Both the position numbers and the translations under genes were made by a program. Positions 26,242 through 37,100 of a stretch of DNA of 62,934 nucleotides are shown one piece after another (position 1 is the first letter of the stretch; each line of letters opens with the position of its first letter). Origin of the DNA: Bdellovibrio sp. (lineage in GTDB: Bacteria > Bdellovibrionota > Bdellovibrionia > Bdellovibrionales > Bdellovibrionaceae); the NCBI GenBank assembly GCA_014376935.1, contig JACMQO010000169.1, forward strand, positions 1 through 62,934. Direction: 5' to 3'. The notes beneath the pieces are model-generated. The model ran no database searches, was not told where the DNA came from, and saw nothing but the letters and a program-made list of their open reading frames with translations.

Positions 26242-27516
26242 GTGCGATCTCTATTTTGTTTTACGCGAAATTTAAGACTAAGTGACTTTCCGCTATTGAG
26301 TCAGGCCTGTGAAGAGTCTGATGAAATTTTATTTGTCGTCAGCTGGAGAGACTTAGTCAGACGGACCGGACATTTTCGTCAGCAGTTTCTGATTGAATCT
26401 TTAGTCGACCTTAATTTGCAGTTAAAGGCATTTAGCCAAAAGCTTTATATTACAAACATCACTTTACCTGAATTTATTCTGAATGAAGTTAATAACAATA
26501 TTCAAAAAGTTTACATCGAAGAAGATGTAAACTTTGAAGAACAGATTCAGTTCCAGGCTATTCAAAAAATGGCACGATCTTCAGCTATTCATTTAATTTC
26601 AACTAAAGATTCTACGTTAACAGAGTTTGAAGCTACTTTTAAATTATTTGAAAATAGAAACATGATTTTTACCGATTTTAGAAAGAAAGTTGAAAAAAAG
26701 CTTACTCTCAGGGTTTTAAAAAATAAAATTGAAAAAATACCAAAATATTTTGAACCTGTTCAAAAAGAATTTTTTTTAGATTTAAAAGAGCTTCAATCAA
26801 GAAATAGTCCGCACTGGACCTGTTTCCAAGGCGGAGAAAATCAGGGATTGAAACATTTAAACGAATATTTCAGCCATCCTGAAAACGCATTAAATTATAA
26901 AAACACGCGAAATGGAATGGTCCGATTTGCCGATTCGACAAAGTTTTCACCTTGGTTGTCGTTGGGTTGCATCAGTCCGCAGAAAATCTACGAAACGCTG
27001 AAAGATTTTGAAAAAGTGCACGGCGAAAACGAATCAACCTATTGGATTTTTTTTGAACTATTATGGAGAGATTATTTTAAATACTATTCATTTTTAAATA
27101 AAAACAAAATCTTTACTCGAAGTGGGATTCAAAATAAGGCTAAAAATAATTTGCCTAAAAATATTGAATTTAAATTACTCAAGCAATGGAAAACAGGGAC
27201 GACGGGTATCGATTTTATCGATGCGAATATGATCGAGCTAAGTCAAACGGGTTGGATGTCAAATCGGGGACGACAAAATGTGGCCAGTTTTCTTGTTCAT
27301 CAATTAAAAGTTGATTGGCGATTAGGAGCTGCTTATTTTGAAGAAATGCTGATCGACTACGATTGCGCCAGTAACTGGGGAAACTGGAGCTATTTAGCTG
27401 GCGTCGGCACAGACCGACGCGACCGAATTTTTAACGTTGAAAAACAAGCTCAGGATTATGACCCCAAAAAAGAATATGTTAAGAAATGGCTTCGGCAATC
27501 AAGCGGCCCGATTTAA
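26242..27516 (+). CDS. Cryptochrome/photolyase, CRY-DASH type
   Basis: The 424-residue flavoprotein begins at GTG with SLFCFTRNLRLSDFPLL, the photolyase N-terminal Rossmann domain. The C-terminal FAD domain includes YKNTRNGMVRFADSTKFSPWLSLG, ELLWRDYFKYY, GWMSNRGRQNVASFL and DYDCASNWGNWSYLAGVGTD. The wording of these motifs matches CRY-DASH, which repairs cyclobutane dimers in single-stranded DNA or senses blue light. Its 3' end overlaps the convergent oxidoreductase gene by 38 bp. Confidence 0.92.
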   Translation: MRSLFCFTRNLRLSDFPLLSQACEESDEILFVVSWRDLVRRTGHFRQQFLIESLVDLNLQLKAFSQKLYITNITLPEFILNEVNNNIQKVYIEEDVNFEEQIQFQAIQKMARSSAIHLISTKDSTLTEFEATFKLFENRNMIFTDFRKKVEKKLTLRVLKNKIEKIPKYFEPVQKEFFLDLKELQSRNSPHWTCFQGGENQGLKHLNEYFSHPENALNYKNTRNGMVRFADSTKFSPWLSLGCISPQKIYETLKDFEKVHGENESTYWIFFELLWRDYFKYYSFLNKNKIFTRSGIQNKAKNNLPKNIEFKLLKQWKTGTTGIDFIDANMIELSQTGWMSNRGRQNVASFLVHQLKVDWRLGAAYFEEMLIDYDCASNWGNWSYLAGVGTDRRDRIFNVEKQAQDYDPKKEYVKKWLRQSSGPI

Positions 27517-28690
27517 GGGCGCCGTTAATGGATGGACTGACCGCCCAGTCGCCACAGAAGTAAATTCCTTCGTTGAATTTAAAACCTAATTCTTCAAAAC
27601 CGCTCATTTTTGGAAGTGCTTTTAAGATTTCAAATTTTTCAATGAATTTTAAATCAAGAAGCGGAAGACCTGAAATAAGCCTTAACTCTGCTGCTAGTTT
27701 TTCCAATTGAATCGGTTTATCGCTAACAACGCTGGTCGACAAAAGATGCTCGGTCGGTTTAATTCCATAATCAGCTGATACATGGTTCATGACGGCGATT
27801 GTAGAAATAGTGAAATCACTATTTTGTGGAACAAGCAGTAACCAAGAACCCCAATCTATTTTTTCAGACGTTGTAAAATAAAAATTTTGAACCGAAAAAT
27901 AGTCGCGACCATCGGGGTTTGGATTAAACGCCACAACCACATTTCTTGCTTTAATTTTTTCACCATTATCTAGAAAAACATGATCTGAAGCTAAGGTTTG
28001 TACTAATGTATTTAAACGAATATTTTTAAAATCGATACCATTAGCCATTTGTAAAGGGATCTGCTGCATTCCTAACGCAGGAACCGCCACGCGGCCTTGG
28101 CTGAAGCCCTTGATTAGAAAAACAAAGAAATCAGCGCCGATACTTAAGTTAGGGTCTAAAAAAACACCTTTTAAAAATGGACGCCAAAAAATATTTATAA
28201 AGTTTTGACTGAAGCCAAAGCCATTCAGAAATTGAATTGTTGATATTTGTTTTAATTTTTTATGACTTGAAGGCAACCAAGACAGTAAAACTAACTTAAG
28301 AACCAATAATTTATCTTTAAATGAAATTAAATCAGAAAAAAGTTCTGTAAAAAATCGGGATGGATGCAACAACGGATTAGCCAGTAATCTTGTTTTCTTT
28401 AGAAAAATAAGACTGCCTGAATTGAAGAGTTTTAAATTTAATTTTTTTAGATCTATAAAATTTTTCAATTCAGGATACGACGTCAAAAGAACTTGAAAAC
28501 CGTGATCTAATCGATAGCCTTCATTTGTGACAGATGTTTGAACTCGACCACCGACTTGGTTCGACTTTTCAATAATTAAATAAGGGATATCATTTTTTTT
28601 AAGTGTAGCTGCACAAGCAAGCCCCGAAAGACCTGCGCCGATAATAATAACTGGATCTACGTTACGCTCTTTGCTCAACATGGCGGTCAT
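27479..28690 (-). CDS. FAD-dependent amine-oxidase-like oxidoreductase
   Basis: The 403-residue protein has a dinucleotide-binding IIIGAGLSGLACAATL motif, then EKSNQVGGRVQTSVTNEG, RLDHGFQVLLTSYPEL, and a C-terminal FAD-closing GIYFCGDWAVSPSINGALKSG. It belongs to the amine oxidase/phytoene-desaturase superfamily, in a branch of unknown substrate that often lies near photolyase genes. It is not a clear CrtD or CrtI. Either of two ATG codons nine bases apart could be the start; AGGGG precedes the first. It converges on CRY-DASH. Confidence 0.82.
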   Translation of the reverse strand: MTAMLSKERNVDPVIIIGAGLSGLACAATLKKNDIPYLIIEKSNQVGGRVQTSVTNEGYRLDHGFQVLLTSYPELKNFIDLKKLNLKLFNSGSLIFLKKTRLLANPLLHPSRFFTELFSDLISFKDKLLVLKLVLLSWLPSSHKKLKQISTIQFLNGFGFSQNFINIFWRPFLKGVFLDPNLSIGADFFVFLIKGFSQGRVAVPALGMQQIPLQMANGIDFKNIRLNTLVQTLASDHVFLDNGEKIKARNVVVAFNPNPDGRDYFSVQNFYFTTSEKIDWGSWLLLVPQNSDFTISTIAVMNHVSADYGIKPTEHLLSTSVVSDKPIQLEKLAAELRLISGLPLLDLKFIEKFEILKALPKMSGFEELGFKFNEGIYFCGDWAVSPSINGALKSGRLIAEAIS

Positions 28691-28807
28691 GGTACCCCTG
28701 AATTAGATAACGTATAAAAAATAAAAGCCAAAACCAATGGTATATTCATATTTTAGACTCAGTCAAAAAAATTAGTTATAATTTGTTTTCAGAACGAATT
28801 TATCTCA

Positions 28808-28950
28808 GACCTTGTTCGACAAGAAATGAAGTTGAAAACAAAAGGTGCTAATTAAAATCGAACGTGTTTTAAATAACTGGCAAGGAGTTTAGCAAAGGTT
28901 GAGTGTGGCATAAAATTGAAACCCAGTCCGAAAGGAACCGTTGTTGGGTT
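28808..28950 (+). pseudogene. Remnant of a Fic-tail plus lipoprotein locus
   Basis: Two short pieces match the locus at 47.2-47.45 kb. 28808-28875 reads LVRQEMKLKTKGAN, stop, NRTCFK, stop, against LVAEKKLKIKGANKNRTYFK there. 28902-28950 reads ECGIKLKPSPKGTVVGF against ECDAELKPSPKGTVIGF. The middle of the lipoprotein gene is missing. A short hydrophobic frame follows (AGAFAYWFKEQILWFFKW, to about 29090) and may be a further remnant or a small peptide. The 28691-29097 stretch holds no intact gene. Confidence 0.65.
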
Positions 28951-29097
28951 TATGTCAGAGATTAATATTCATATTGGCAGGCGCTGGTGCGTTTGCCTAT
29001 TGGTTTAAAGAACAAATTCTGTGGTTCTTCAAGTGGTCCAGCGCTCAAGCTTTTTTTAAATTTTTGAAATTAATAGTATTGAGAATAGCCTGAATAC

Positions 29098-29331
29098 TTA
29101 TGTCAGTTTTTCACAAGCTGCATAGGTTAATTTTGTTACTTGAGACATCAAAACTTTGATTTGAGCTTGATCTTGAGCTTTTCCTGCAGCTTGGATTTGT
29201 TCTTTATTACGAATCATAATCGCCTGCTGAACTGTATTCGAGCAATCCAAGTAGCTTTGCATATCATCGGACATTTGAGCAAATGTGCTTACAGGAACAA
29301 ACATAGATGCGAATATGATTATTTTTTTCAT
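29098..29331 (-). CDS. Small exported protein with two cysteines
   Basis: The 77-residue protein has a signal peptide (MKKIIIFASMFVPVSTFA) and a mature helical part (CSNTVQQAIMIRNKEQIQAA, ending AACEKLT) with one Cys at each end that could form a disulfide. A purine-rich GGA precedes the ATG. The role is unknown; it borders the copper region. Confidence 0.6.
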   Translation of the reverse strand: MKKIIIFASMFVPVSTFAQMSDDMQSYLDCSNTVQQAIMIRNKEQIQAAGKAQDQAQIKVLMSQVTKLTYAACEKLT

Positions 29332-29543
29332 AGAAAATCCAATCTGTTAATTTGTTCGAATACTCATGTTTTTATTGTGCAAGGTGATGCCAACTGTTTT
29401 TGATCCGATTTTGAATAAATAGAATACAGATTAAATGATTTAATTTAATTTGAATTAAATTTTAAACTTAAAAAAAAATGCTTACATGATTGTGTAGAAC
29501 AAATATTCATAGTGCCTTAAAATGGTCTCGAAAAGCTTACGGC

Positions 29544-29765
29544 TCAAATGGACGATTTCACGTGTTCTTTAGTCGAAGGATGGGTCTTCGCCGCCAGGGC
29601 GGCAGAACGCGCAGACCTTTTGCCGCACAGGCAGCCGCGCTTGTTGGTGTTCGTCAGGCATAGGCAGGGGCCAGCCAAGGCGTCTAGGGTGAAGATCAGT
29701 ATTAGTAAGAATACTGATTTGATAAATCCTTTTTTAATAACGAAATCGCTTTTTTTAAAGTTCAG
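29544..29765 (-). CDS. Probable Cys-rich exported peptide downstream of copA
   Basis: An open frame directly after the copper ATPase encodes a convincing signal peptide ([20 protein letters not shown], then A), followed by [20 protein letters not shown], with four Cys in two CxC pairs, and a basic tail. No ATG, GTG or TTG is available. CTG at 29765, overlapping the copA stop, or ATT at 29738 are the only candidates. The signal peptide and paired Cys suggest a real periplasmic metal-binding peptide, with translation perhaps coupled to copA. The opposite-strand ORF is an artefact. Confidence 0.4.
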   Translation of the reverse strand: MNFKKSDFVIKKGFIKSVFLLILIFTLDALAGPCLCLTNTNKRGCLCGKRSARSAALAAKTHPSTKEHVKSSI

Positions 29766-32106
29766 TCTTATTTAGTCTTAAAGCATTTGCGATTACAGAA
29801 ACAGAACTTAATGCCATCGCCGCACTTGCGAACATGGGACTTAGCAATACTCCGAACAGTGGAAATAGTATTCCAGCCGCGATCGGTACTCCTGCCAAAT
29901 TGTAGATGAATGCAAAAAATAAATTCTGTTTGATGTTACTCATTGTAGCTACGCTTAAGGCACGCGCTTTCACTAAAGCTTTCAAATCTCCGTTAAGTAA
30001 CGTGATACCAGCGCTTTCAATGGCAACATCGGTTCCGTGTCCCATGGCTATACCGACATGAGCTTGCGCTAATGCGGGTGCATCGTTAACACCATCACCA
30101 GCCATTGCAACAATGCGTCCTTCTTTTTGAAGATTTTGAACAACTTCTTTTTTACGTTCAGGTAAAACATCTGAAATAATCGTGGTGATACCTAGCTCTT
30201 TTGCAACTGCCTGCGCGGTCGTTTTGTTATCGCCTGTTAACATGATGACGTCTAGGCCCTTTGCTTTAAGTGCAGTAACTGATTCCTTAGCTGAAGATTT
30301 TATTTTATCGGCAACGGCTAGTAAACCTAATAGCTTTTTGTCAGTCGCTAAAAACATAACTGTTTGCCCTTGTGCGCGCAAACTTTCGACCAAAATTAAA
30401 TGCTCTGTTAAATCGACACCTTTGTCAGATAAGAATGTCGAATTACCAATAAAATAATTCAGGCCGTCGACCGTGCCTTGAATTCCCTTGCCGGTGACTG
30501 AATTAAATTTTTCAACTTTTGGTAGTAACACAATGCCACGATCAGTTGATCCTTTGACGATGGCCTGCGCCAAAGGGTGTTCGCTTGATTTTTCTAAAGC
30601 CGCCGCGATGGTTAGCACTTCATTTTCGGAAACTGTAGATGTTGCTTTCACTGAAATTAAACTGGGTTTTCCTTCAGTTAGCGTCCCTGTTTTATCAACA
30701 ACAAGTGTATTTACTTTGGATAATATTTCTAAAGCTTCGGCATTTTTTATCAGAATACCGTTTTGTGCGCCTTTACCTGTGCCAACCATAATCGACATCG
30801 GAGTCGCAAGACCCAAAGCACAGGGGCATGCAATAATAAGCACGGCGATGGCATTGACTAAGGCATAGGTTAGTCTTGGCTCTGGTCCGATAAAAAACCA
30901 TATCAAAAATGTAATAATAGAAATTAAAATAACGGCGGGAACAAAGTAGCCCGCAACTAGGTCAGCCAGTTTTTGAATCGGCGCGCGGCTGCGCTGCGCT
31001 TCTGAAACCATTTTTACAATTTGCGCTAACAAAGTGTCTGAACCGACTTTTTCGGCCTTCATTAAAAAAGATCCGGTGGCGTTAATCGTTCCGCCTGTGA
31101 CCTTATCGTCCTTATTTTTTTCGACTGGAATCGGTTCTCCGGTAACCATCGATTCATCAACAGAGCTTTGTCCTTCAAAAACGATTCCATCGACAGGTAT
31201 TTTTTGTCCTGGTTTTACTTTAAGAATGTCACCAATCACCACTTGAGAAAGTTCGACTTCTTCTTCGATACCATTTTTTACACGCAGTGCTTTTTTTGGA
31301 GCTAGCCCAAGTAAGGCCTTGATCGCCCCCGATGTTTGGCTTCGGGCCTTGAGTTCTAAAACCTGTCCTAATAAAACTAAGGTTATGATGGCGGCGGCGG
31401 CTTCAAAGTAAACCCCCACTTCGCCCGAATGAGAATTTCGAAAGCCTTCTGGAAATAAATGCGGAAATAAAGTTGCGAAGATACTGTAAACATATGCTAT
31501 GGCAGTGCCTAACGCGATCAAGGTGAACATATTTAAATGCCGGGATTTAATAGAAGCGTAACCTTTTTGAAATAAAGGAAATCCGGCCCAAAGGACCACG
31601 GGCGAAGCCAGAATAAGCTGCACCCAATTCATAGAGAAAGAAGTAAATAGCGCATGTAAGTTAAATCCAGGAAACATTTCGAGCATAGCTAATAAAACTA
31701 AAGGAACCGTAAAAATCAATGACGACCAAAACCTTTTTGTCATGTCGGTCAGCTCGTGATTAGGTCCGTCATCCAAGGTGACTTCAAGTGGCTCTAAAGC
31801 CATTCCGCAGATGGGGCAAGACCCTGGTCCTTTTTGTTTTATTTCAGGATGCATCGGGCAAGTATAGATCGCGTCGCTTGACGTCGATTTTACGGTCGTA
31901 CCTTTCAAAAAAGACTCGGGATCGGACGAGAATTTTTGCAAACACTTGTCGCTACAAAAGTAATAGTTTTTGTCGTGATACGACCACTTGCGTTTTGTCG
32001 TGATATCAACCTGCATTCCGCAGACCGGATCAATTTCAGTTTTTTTTGTGTTGTCTGAGTGATTGCAATGAGAGTGATCGTGCGCAGTCGTTTGGTCGTG
32101 TTTCAT
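29755..32106 (-). CDS. copA: Cu(I)-exporting P1B-type ATPase
   Basis: The 783-residue pump has a His-rich start, a YHS domain ([14 protein letters not shown], about 25-65) and a second metal-binding segment ([20 protein letters not shown], 81-100, continuing GMALEP). Eight membrane helices, CPC at 427-429, the phosphorylated Asp471 in [25 protein letters not shown] and [11 protein letters not shown] follow. It lacks the usual N-terminal GMxCxxC domain. It should export Cu(I), or Ag(I), from the cytoplasm. It lies 9 bases after the TolC gene in a leftward copper operon probably controlled by CsoR. Confidence 0.93.
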   Translation of the reverse strand: MKHDQTTAHDHSHCNHSDNTKKTEIDPVCGMQVDITTKRKWSYHDKNYYFCSDKCLQKFSSDPESFLKGTTVKSTSSDAIYTCPMHPEIKQKGPGSCPICGMALEPLEVTLDDGPNHELTDMTKRFWSSLIFTVPLVLLAMLEMFPGFNLHALFTSFSMNWVQLILASPVVLWAGFPLFQKGYASIKSRHLNMFTLIALGTAIAYVYSIFATLFPHLFPEGFRNSHSGEVGVYFEAAAAIITLVLLGQVLELKARSQTSGAIKALLGLAPKKALRVKNGIEEEVELSQVVIGDILKVKPGQKIPVDGIVFEGQSSVDESMVTGEPIPVEKNKDDKVTGGTINATGSFLMKAEKVGSDTLLAQIVKMVSEAQRSRAPIQKLADLVAGYFVPAVILISIITFLIWFFIGPEPRLTYALVNAIAVLIIACPCALGLATPMSIMVGTGKGAQNGILIKNAEALEILSKVNTLVVDKTGTLTEGKPSLISVKATSTVSENEVLTIAAALEKSSEHPLAQAIVKGSTDRGIVLLPKVEKFNSVTGKGIQGTVDGLNYFIGNSTFLSDKGVDLTEHLILVESLRAQGQTVMFLATDKKLLGLLAVADKIKSSAKESVTALKAKGLDVIMLTGDNKTTAQAVAKELGITTIISDVLPERKKEVVQNLQKEGRIVAMAGDGVNDAPALAQAHVGIAMGHGTDVAIESAGITLLNGDLKALVKARALSVATMSNIKQNLFFAFIYNLAGVPIAAGILFPLFGVLLSPMFASAAMALSSVSVIANALRLNKTEL

Positions 32107-32114
32107 GGGTAGTC

Positions 32115-33347
32115 CTATCTGATTAAGTTTTCAATTTTTACTTTTAGCAATTCCAGTTCTTTTAATAATTCGAATTTTTTCTTTTTTGAAGAAAAAAGTC
32201 TTTCGGTTGCGCTGACCAAATCGGGCGAATTTTTTATGCCCCGCTTGTATTCAGATAAAGTTAAGTCGAAGTATTTTTGTGAAAGGACTAATTTGTTTTC
32301 GTTAATTTGAAAAAGCTCAGTTAACTCGTTAGCTTTCGTTTTGGCAATCGCAAAATCAGCGCTAACGTCGTTACGCTTTTGCAATGTTAATTTTTCGGCT
32401 GAATTCGAAATGAAGTTGGCCGATTTTATTTTATAGTAAGATTCAAACCCCGTAAAAAGCGGAATAGTTACCAGAAGTGCGTATCTTGATTCATTGAATT
32501 TCATCGGGCTTTCATCTGATGGGGTGATTCGTCCGGCACTGTAAGTGAAATCAACCGAAGGTAAAAAGTCAGCGTTAGCGGCTTTACGGTCTAATTCAGA
32601 CTTTCTTTGCTGAATTTCTGCTTTTTGATAGTCCAAGGTGGTTTCGATTTTAAGCTGAGTAGTTAAATTTGAAAGTTTACCCGCATTGCTAAAATCTAAT
32701 TTTTCTAAATCAATGTCAGTGATGTCTTCGCCGAATAGTTTATTGAATATTTGATGGGTTTCTTGATGTTGCTGATGGATCTGTTTTTGTTCGATTTGTA
32801 TTTCGCTTTCGCGTAGATCAAATTCTAAGTTATCAACCGATCCTGTTAATCCTGCGGCTACTTTTCTGGCGGCCATTTGTCTTTGGGTTTGTGTGACTTT
32901 AAGTTCTTCTTCTAAAATATCTTCAAACTTATGTAGTAGAATCATATTGCTAACGGCTTCTGTTAGTTGCAAACGAAGCTCACGTTTTTTGGATTCCAAT
33001 TCTAATTTAATAAAGTCTACTTCTATCGAAGCTTGATCGGAATTGGTTTGGTCTTTAAAGCCGCGAAATATGTTAAGTCGTCCTTCAATGTAACCTAAAT
33101 ACCCTTTTTCTGTGGCGGTAATATCATCTGTTCTGTTTTGTCCCCAGCCGCCGACTGCGTTTAGCGTTGGGTAAAATGCCGACCTAGAAGCCTCACTTAA
33201 GGCCATTTTTGATTCGACTTTTTTTTGTAAAGAAATAAACTCTTGGTTTTTTTCTAAAAGGGTTTTTTCTAAAATATCTGAACCTTCAAGTGCATAAACA
33301 CTTAAAGATGAAAACAAAATCACGAAAACAAAAAGGCCCTGAGCCAT
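32115..33347 (-). CDS. TolC-family outer-membrane efflux protein (CusC/CzcC-like)
   Basis: The 410-residue protein has a signal peptide ([18 protein letters not shown]). Long periodic coiled-coil helices come in two halves, with the typical [14 protein letters not shown] and [20 protein letters not shown] segments of outer-membrane efflux proteins. It should form the outer-membrane exit duct for the RND pump encoded upstream in the same operon. No lipobox is present. Confidence 0.85.
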   Translation of the reverse strand: MAQGLFVFVILFSSLSVYALEGSDILEKTLLEKNQEFISLQKKVESKMALSEASRSAFYPTLNAVGGWGQNRTDDITATEKGYLGYIEGRLNIFRGFKDQTNSDQASIEVDFIKLELESKKRELRLQLTEAVSNMILLHKFEDILEEELKVTQTQRQMAARKVAAGLTGSVDNLEFDLRESEIQIEQKQIHQQHQETHQIFNKLFGEDITDIDLEKLDFSNAGKLSNLTTQLKIETTLDYQKAEIQQRKSELDRKAANADFLPSVDFTYSAGRITPSDESPMKFNESRYALLVTIPLFTGFESYYKIKSANFISNSAEKLTLQKRNDVSADFAIAKTKANELTELFQINENKLVLSQKYFDLTLSEYKRGIKNSPDLVSATERLFSSKKKKFELLKELELLKVKIENLIR

Positions 33348-33368
33348 GAAATTACCTCTTTAAAAAAT

Positions 33369-33761
33369 TTATTTTTCAACCTGAAATTTGAATTCGCTTT
33401 TTTTACCTTTAAAGTCGGCCGTTACAGCCATTTCTAGGCGATAAGCTCCTTTGAAATCGACTTGGGTCACGTAGACTCCATCCTTCGATTCAATTTTGGC
33501 TGCTTCTAATTTACCTTTGGGTGCCTTGGTTGTCGCTGTGACCTTAACGTCAGATGCCGGAACATCTTTTCCATCGTGTGAAACTGGAAATAACTTAACT
33601 TCAGAACCTGTTACAACGTATTCAAGATTGAGTTCTTTACCGGCCTTCACCGTTCCGCCGTGATTGGCTTTAAGTGCACCCGGAGCATCGTCATGACCTT
33701 CGTGTGCAAAGGCGGTTAATGAACTTACGATGGCGATTGTTAGAATTATTTTGTTAAACAT
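33369..33761 (-). CDS. Periplasmic metal-efflux accessory protein
   Basis: The 130-residue protein has a signal peptide cleaved before HEGHDDAPG, an N-terminal His-rich stretch, then a beta-sandwich-like domain (KANHGGTVKAGKELNLEYVV, VKLFPVSHDGKDV). Similar HGG-type domains occur at the N-termini of CzcB/CusB adaptors and as small separate proteins in metal operons. It may pass metal to, or partly substitute for, the missing adaptor. It lies between TolC and a lipoprotein gene. Confidence 0.7.
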   Translation of the reverse strand: MFNKIILTIAIVSSLTAFAHEGHDDAPGALKANHGGTVKAGKELNLEYVVTGSEVKLFPVSHDGKDVPASDVKVTATTKAPKGKLEAAKIESKDGVYVTQVDFKGAYRLEMAVTADFKGKKSEFKFQVEK

Positions 33762-33787
33762 TATTTCTCCTTTATTGTGTTTAATAA

Positions 33788-34120
33788 TTAGTGTGAATGC
33801 TTTTCAATGAAGTCGCCTTCTTGAAATGTAACCCCAGAATCAAACTTGATCGCAGAGTAGTTGTCATTTAATACTTCAGTGACAACACCATGGCCTTTTT
33901 CGACTCTTTCGCAGGTTTTGGCTCTGGTCCCAGCTAAAGGAACGCATTTGTTACCGAAAAGTTCAACATGATCACCGACGGCAACTTCATTTTTATTTAA
34001 AGTGACATGCGCATTTCTGTCGTCAATTTTCATAGCGACAACTCCTCGATGAAGTTGATTCGTTGCACATGACGACACAACTAGTGCGCCAGCTAATAAT
34101 ACAATTGTTTTTTTAAACAT
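33788..34120 (-). CDS. Small lipoprotein in the metal-efflux operon
   Basis: The 110-residue protein has a lipobox (ALVVSSC) and a beta-rich body with three further Cys/His-rich places (GNKCVPLAGTRAKTCERVEK, GVVTEVL, EKHSH). Its ATG overlaps the end of the RND gene by 8 bp, so it is translationally coupled. Membrane anchoring and the metal operon suggest an accessory role in periplasmic metal handling. No named family was recognised. Confidence 0.65.
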   Translation of the reverse strand: MFKKTIVLLAGALVVSSCATNQLHRGVVAMKIDDRNAHVTLNKNEVAVGDHVELFGNKCVPLAGTRAKTCERVEKGHGVVTEVLNDNYSAIKFDSGVTFQEGDFIEKHSH

Positions 34121-37100
34121 TATTTTCTCCTTCGAAAATATTTTTTTGATTCATTCTTTGCACACTTTCTTCTGCTGATTTTTTGCCGAAATGATAAAAC
34201 ACTGCAGGGGTTACAAACATATCTAGTAGGGTCGAACTGATAAGTCCGCCCACAATAACGACTGCAACCGGATGAAGAATTTCTTTTCCTGGTGTTCCTC
34301 CGGCTAAGGCTAAGGGAATTAGTCCTAAGATGGCGGTCAGGGCCGTCATTAACACGGGAACTAATCTTTCAAGTGATCCGCGAATCACCATGTGTTCGGT
34401 GAATTGTTCGCCTTCGTGTTTCATTAAATGTAAGTAATGTGAAATCATCATGATTCCATTTCTTGAAGCGATCCCGCATAACGTTACGAAAGCAACTAGG
34501 CTTGCGACCGAAATTGTTTTGTCTGTTAAATAGATACCGATGATGCCGCCGATAAAGGCCATCGGAATATTGAGCATAACTTGAATCGAAATAAACGTGG
34601 ATTTGAAATGCATGTAAAGAACCGTGAAAACACCAATGATGGCGATGATGGCAAGCAAGTTCATTAATTTTGCAGCTTGTTGCTGGCTTTCGAACTGTCC
34701 GCCATAAGAAATAAAATAGCCCTGCGGTAACTGAACTTTATTATTTATTTTCGATTGAATTTCTTTAACTAAGCCGTCTAAGTCGCGGCCCGACGAATTG
34801 GCTAGAACAACGATTCGTCTTTGCGCATTTTCACGATTAACGATGTTTGGACCAGTCGATTCGAAGACGTCAGCTACTTTTTCGACGGTCACTTTTGTGC
34901 CGTCGGGTAAAAGTTTGATCGGAGTTTTCTTAATCAGTTCAAGATCTGATCTGGATTTTTCGTCAAAGCGCATGAGGACATCTATGCTTTTTTGACCTTC
35001 TAGAATTTGTCCTACAACTTCGCCCTGTAGCGCCTTTTCCATAAGTTGAGATAAGTCGCCGACCACGATTCCGTATTTAGCGGCTTCGTCTCTCATCAAT
35101 TGAATTTTTACCTGCGGGATTAGTGTTTGTTGTTCGACCTGAAGGTCGACCAAGCCAGGTGTGCCTTCAATTGATTTTTTTATCTCGGCCGCTTTAGCTC
35201 TTAGCGTGGCTAGGTCTGCACCGAATACTTTGATGGCAATTTGCGCCCGGACTCCTGAAAGTAAGTGATCGAGACGGTGAGAAATAGGTTGGCCCACGTT
35301 TATAAAAACATTTTCGATTGTAGACAGATTTTTACGAATTTCTGTCAAAACAATTTCACGTGGTCTTCCGTCATCCTTAAAGTCGACGTCGATTTCGGAA
35401 GAATGAACTCCTTCGGCATGTTCATCTTGCTCGGCGCGCCCCGTTCGACGCGAAACAGATTTTACTTCAGCCGATTTTAAAATCAGCGTTTCGGCTTGCG
35501 CACCCAGTTTATTAGACTCATCTAAAGAAATTCCTGGTTGGGCCATCATCGAAATGGTGGCTGTTCCTTCGTTGAATTTAGGCAAAAAATCGCGGCCCAT
35601 CGTCAACGAAAGGCCTAGCGCACCCAGAAACAACGTTACGGTTACACCGATGACAATATAAGGATGCTTAATTGATTTATGCAGTATTTTTGTATCCATC
35701 TTTTTAAGAAACCGAACAAGCGCGCCGTCTTTATGTTCTAAAAGTTTTCCTTTGGTTAAAAGGTATGAACATAAGGCTGGTGTAACAGTTAACGATACAA
35801 CCATAGAAGCTAATAACGAAACGATGTAAGCGATGCCTAACGGAACAAAAAGCTTTCCCTCAATTCCGCCCATACTAAATAAAGGCAGGAACACTAAGCA
35901 AACGATGACCGTAGCGATGACAATTGAATTTCTAACTTCGCTAGAGGCTTGGTAAATAACTAGCAACGTATTTTTTGGATCAGCACTTTGTTTATTTTCA
36001 CGAAGCCTGCGCAATACGTTTTCTACGTCGACGATGGCGTCATCCACAAGTTCGCCAATGGCGATGGCAAGACCCCCCAAGGTCATCGTATTGACAGAAA
36101 GACCAAAAAATTTAAAAACGATCGCTGTTAAAACAAAAGAAAGCGGTATCGCCGTGATTGTGATCATTGTCGTTCTAAAATTAAGAAGAAATAAAAACAG
36201 AACGATAAGTACTAATATGACTCCATCCCGTAAAGCTTCCTGAACATTAGCAATAGATGTTTCAATAAAATTAGCTTGTTTAAATAGATCAGGATTTAGC
36301 TGAACGTACTTAGGTAATGTTTTCTCAAATTCCTTCAATGCCTTTTCAATTTCACGAGTTAATTCTATGGTACTGGCACCGGGTTGCTTTTGAACGCTCA
36401 TTATTACGCCGGGGGTCGCGTTTACGCTGGCGTCACCACGCATGGTTTGCGGCGCTTCAACGACCTCGGCCACGTCTTTAACTAAAACAGGACGACCTAA
36501 ATGCATGCCCACAACTGAATTCAATATTTCATTTTTATCGCGAATCGCGCCAAGCACTCGAATCAAAGATTCATTTTTATCAATATTTATAAATCCACCA
36601 GTCGAATTAAGACTGATTTCTGAAAGATTGTGTTCGATATCCGCAATAGGCAGTTGCAGCCGCTGGATCTTTTCAGCCGAAAGAAGAATTTGGTACTGCT
36701 TAACGCCGCCGCCAATCGATGTCACTTGCGCTACTCCCGGAATACTTAACAGTCGCGGACGTATCGTCCAGTCGGCGATTGTTCTTAAATCCATCGGACT
36801 TATTTTCGGATCTTTAGACGTCAAACCAACTAACTGTATTTCGCCCATGATCGAAGCGATTGGCCCCATGATAGGAGTAATATTTTTAGGAATCTTTTCT
36901 TTAGCTAACGTTAATTTCTCTTGAACAAGTTGACGGTTTAAAAAAATATCCGTTCCCCAAGAAAATTCCACATAGACAATACTTAGGCCGACACCCGAGC
37001 TTGAGCGAACTCTTTCAACGCCGGGTAGGCCATTTAAAGATGTTTCTAGAGGGAAGGTAACTAGCGTCTCAACTTCTTCAGGTGCTAGTCCAGAAGCTTC

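Noticed and set aside
27479-28690. FAD oxidoreductase as a carotenoid enzyme (CrtD or CrtI)
   Set aside because: It has the general amine-oxidase fold but is short of CrtI-type motifs, is 24 kb from the cluster and faces CRY-DASH; a photolyase-associated family fits better.
29440-29465. AT-rich palindrome (ATTTAATT/AATTAAAT) as an operator
   Set aside because: Such palindromes are expected by chance in very AT-rich sequence and no gene start is nearby.
29548-29775. 75-codon plus-strand ORF
   Set aside because: The opposite strand carries a clear signal peptide and CxC pairs; the plus-strand frame is Arg/Ala-rich with no features.
36442-36924. 160-codon plus-strand ORF inside the RND gene
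   Set aside because: It is antisense to a conserved pump domain with no start signal or homology.
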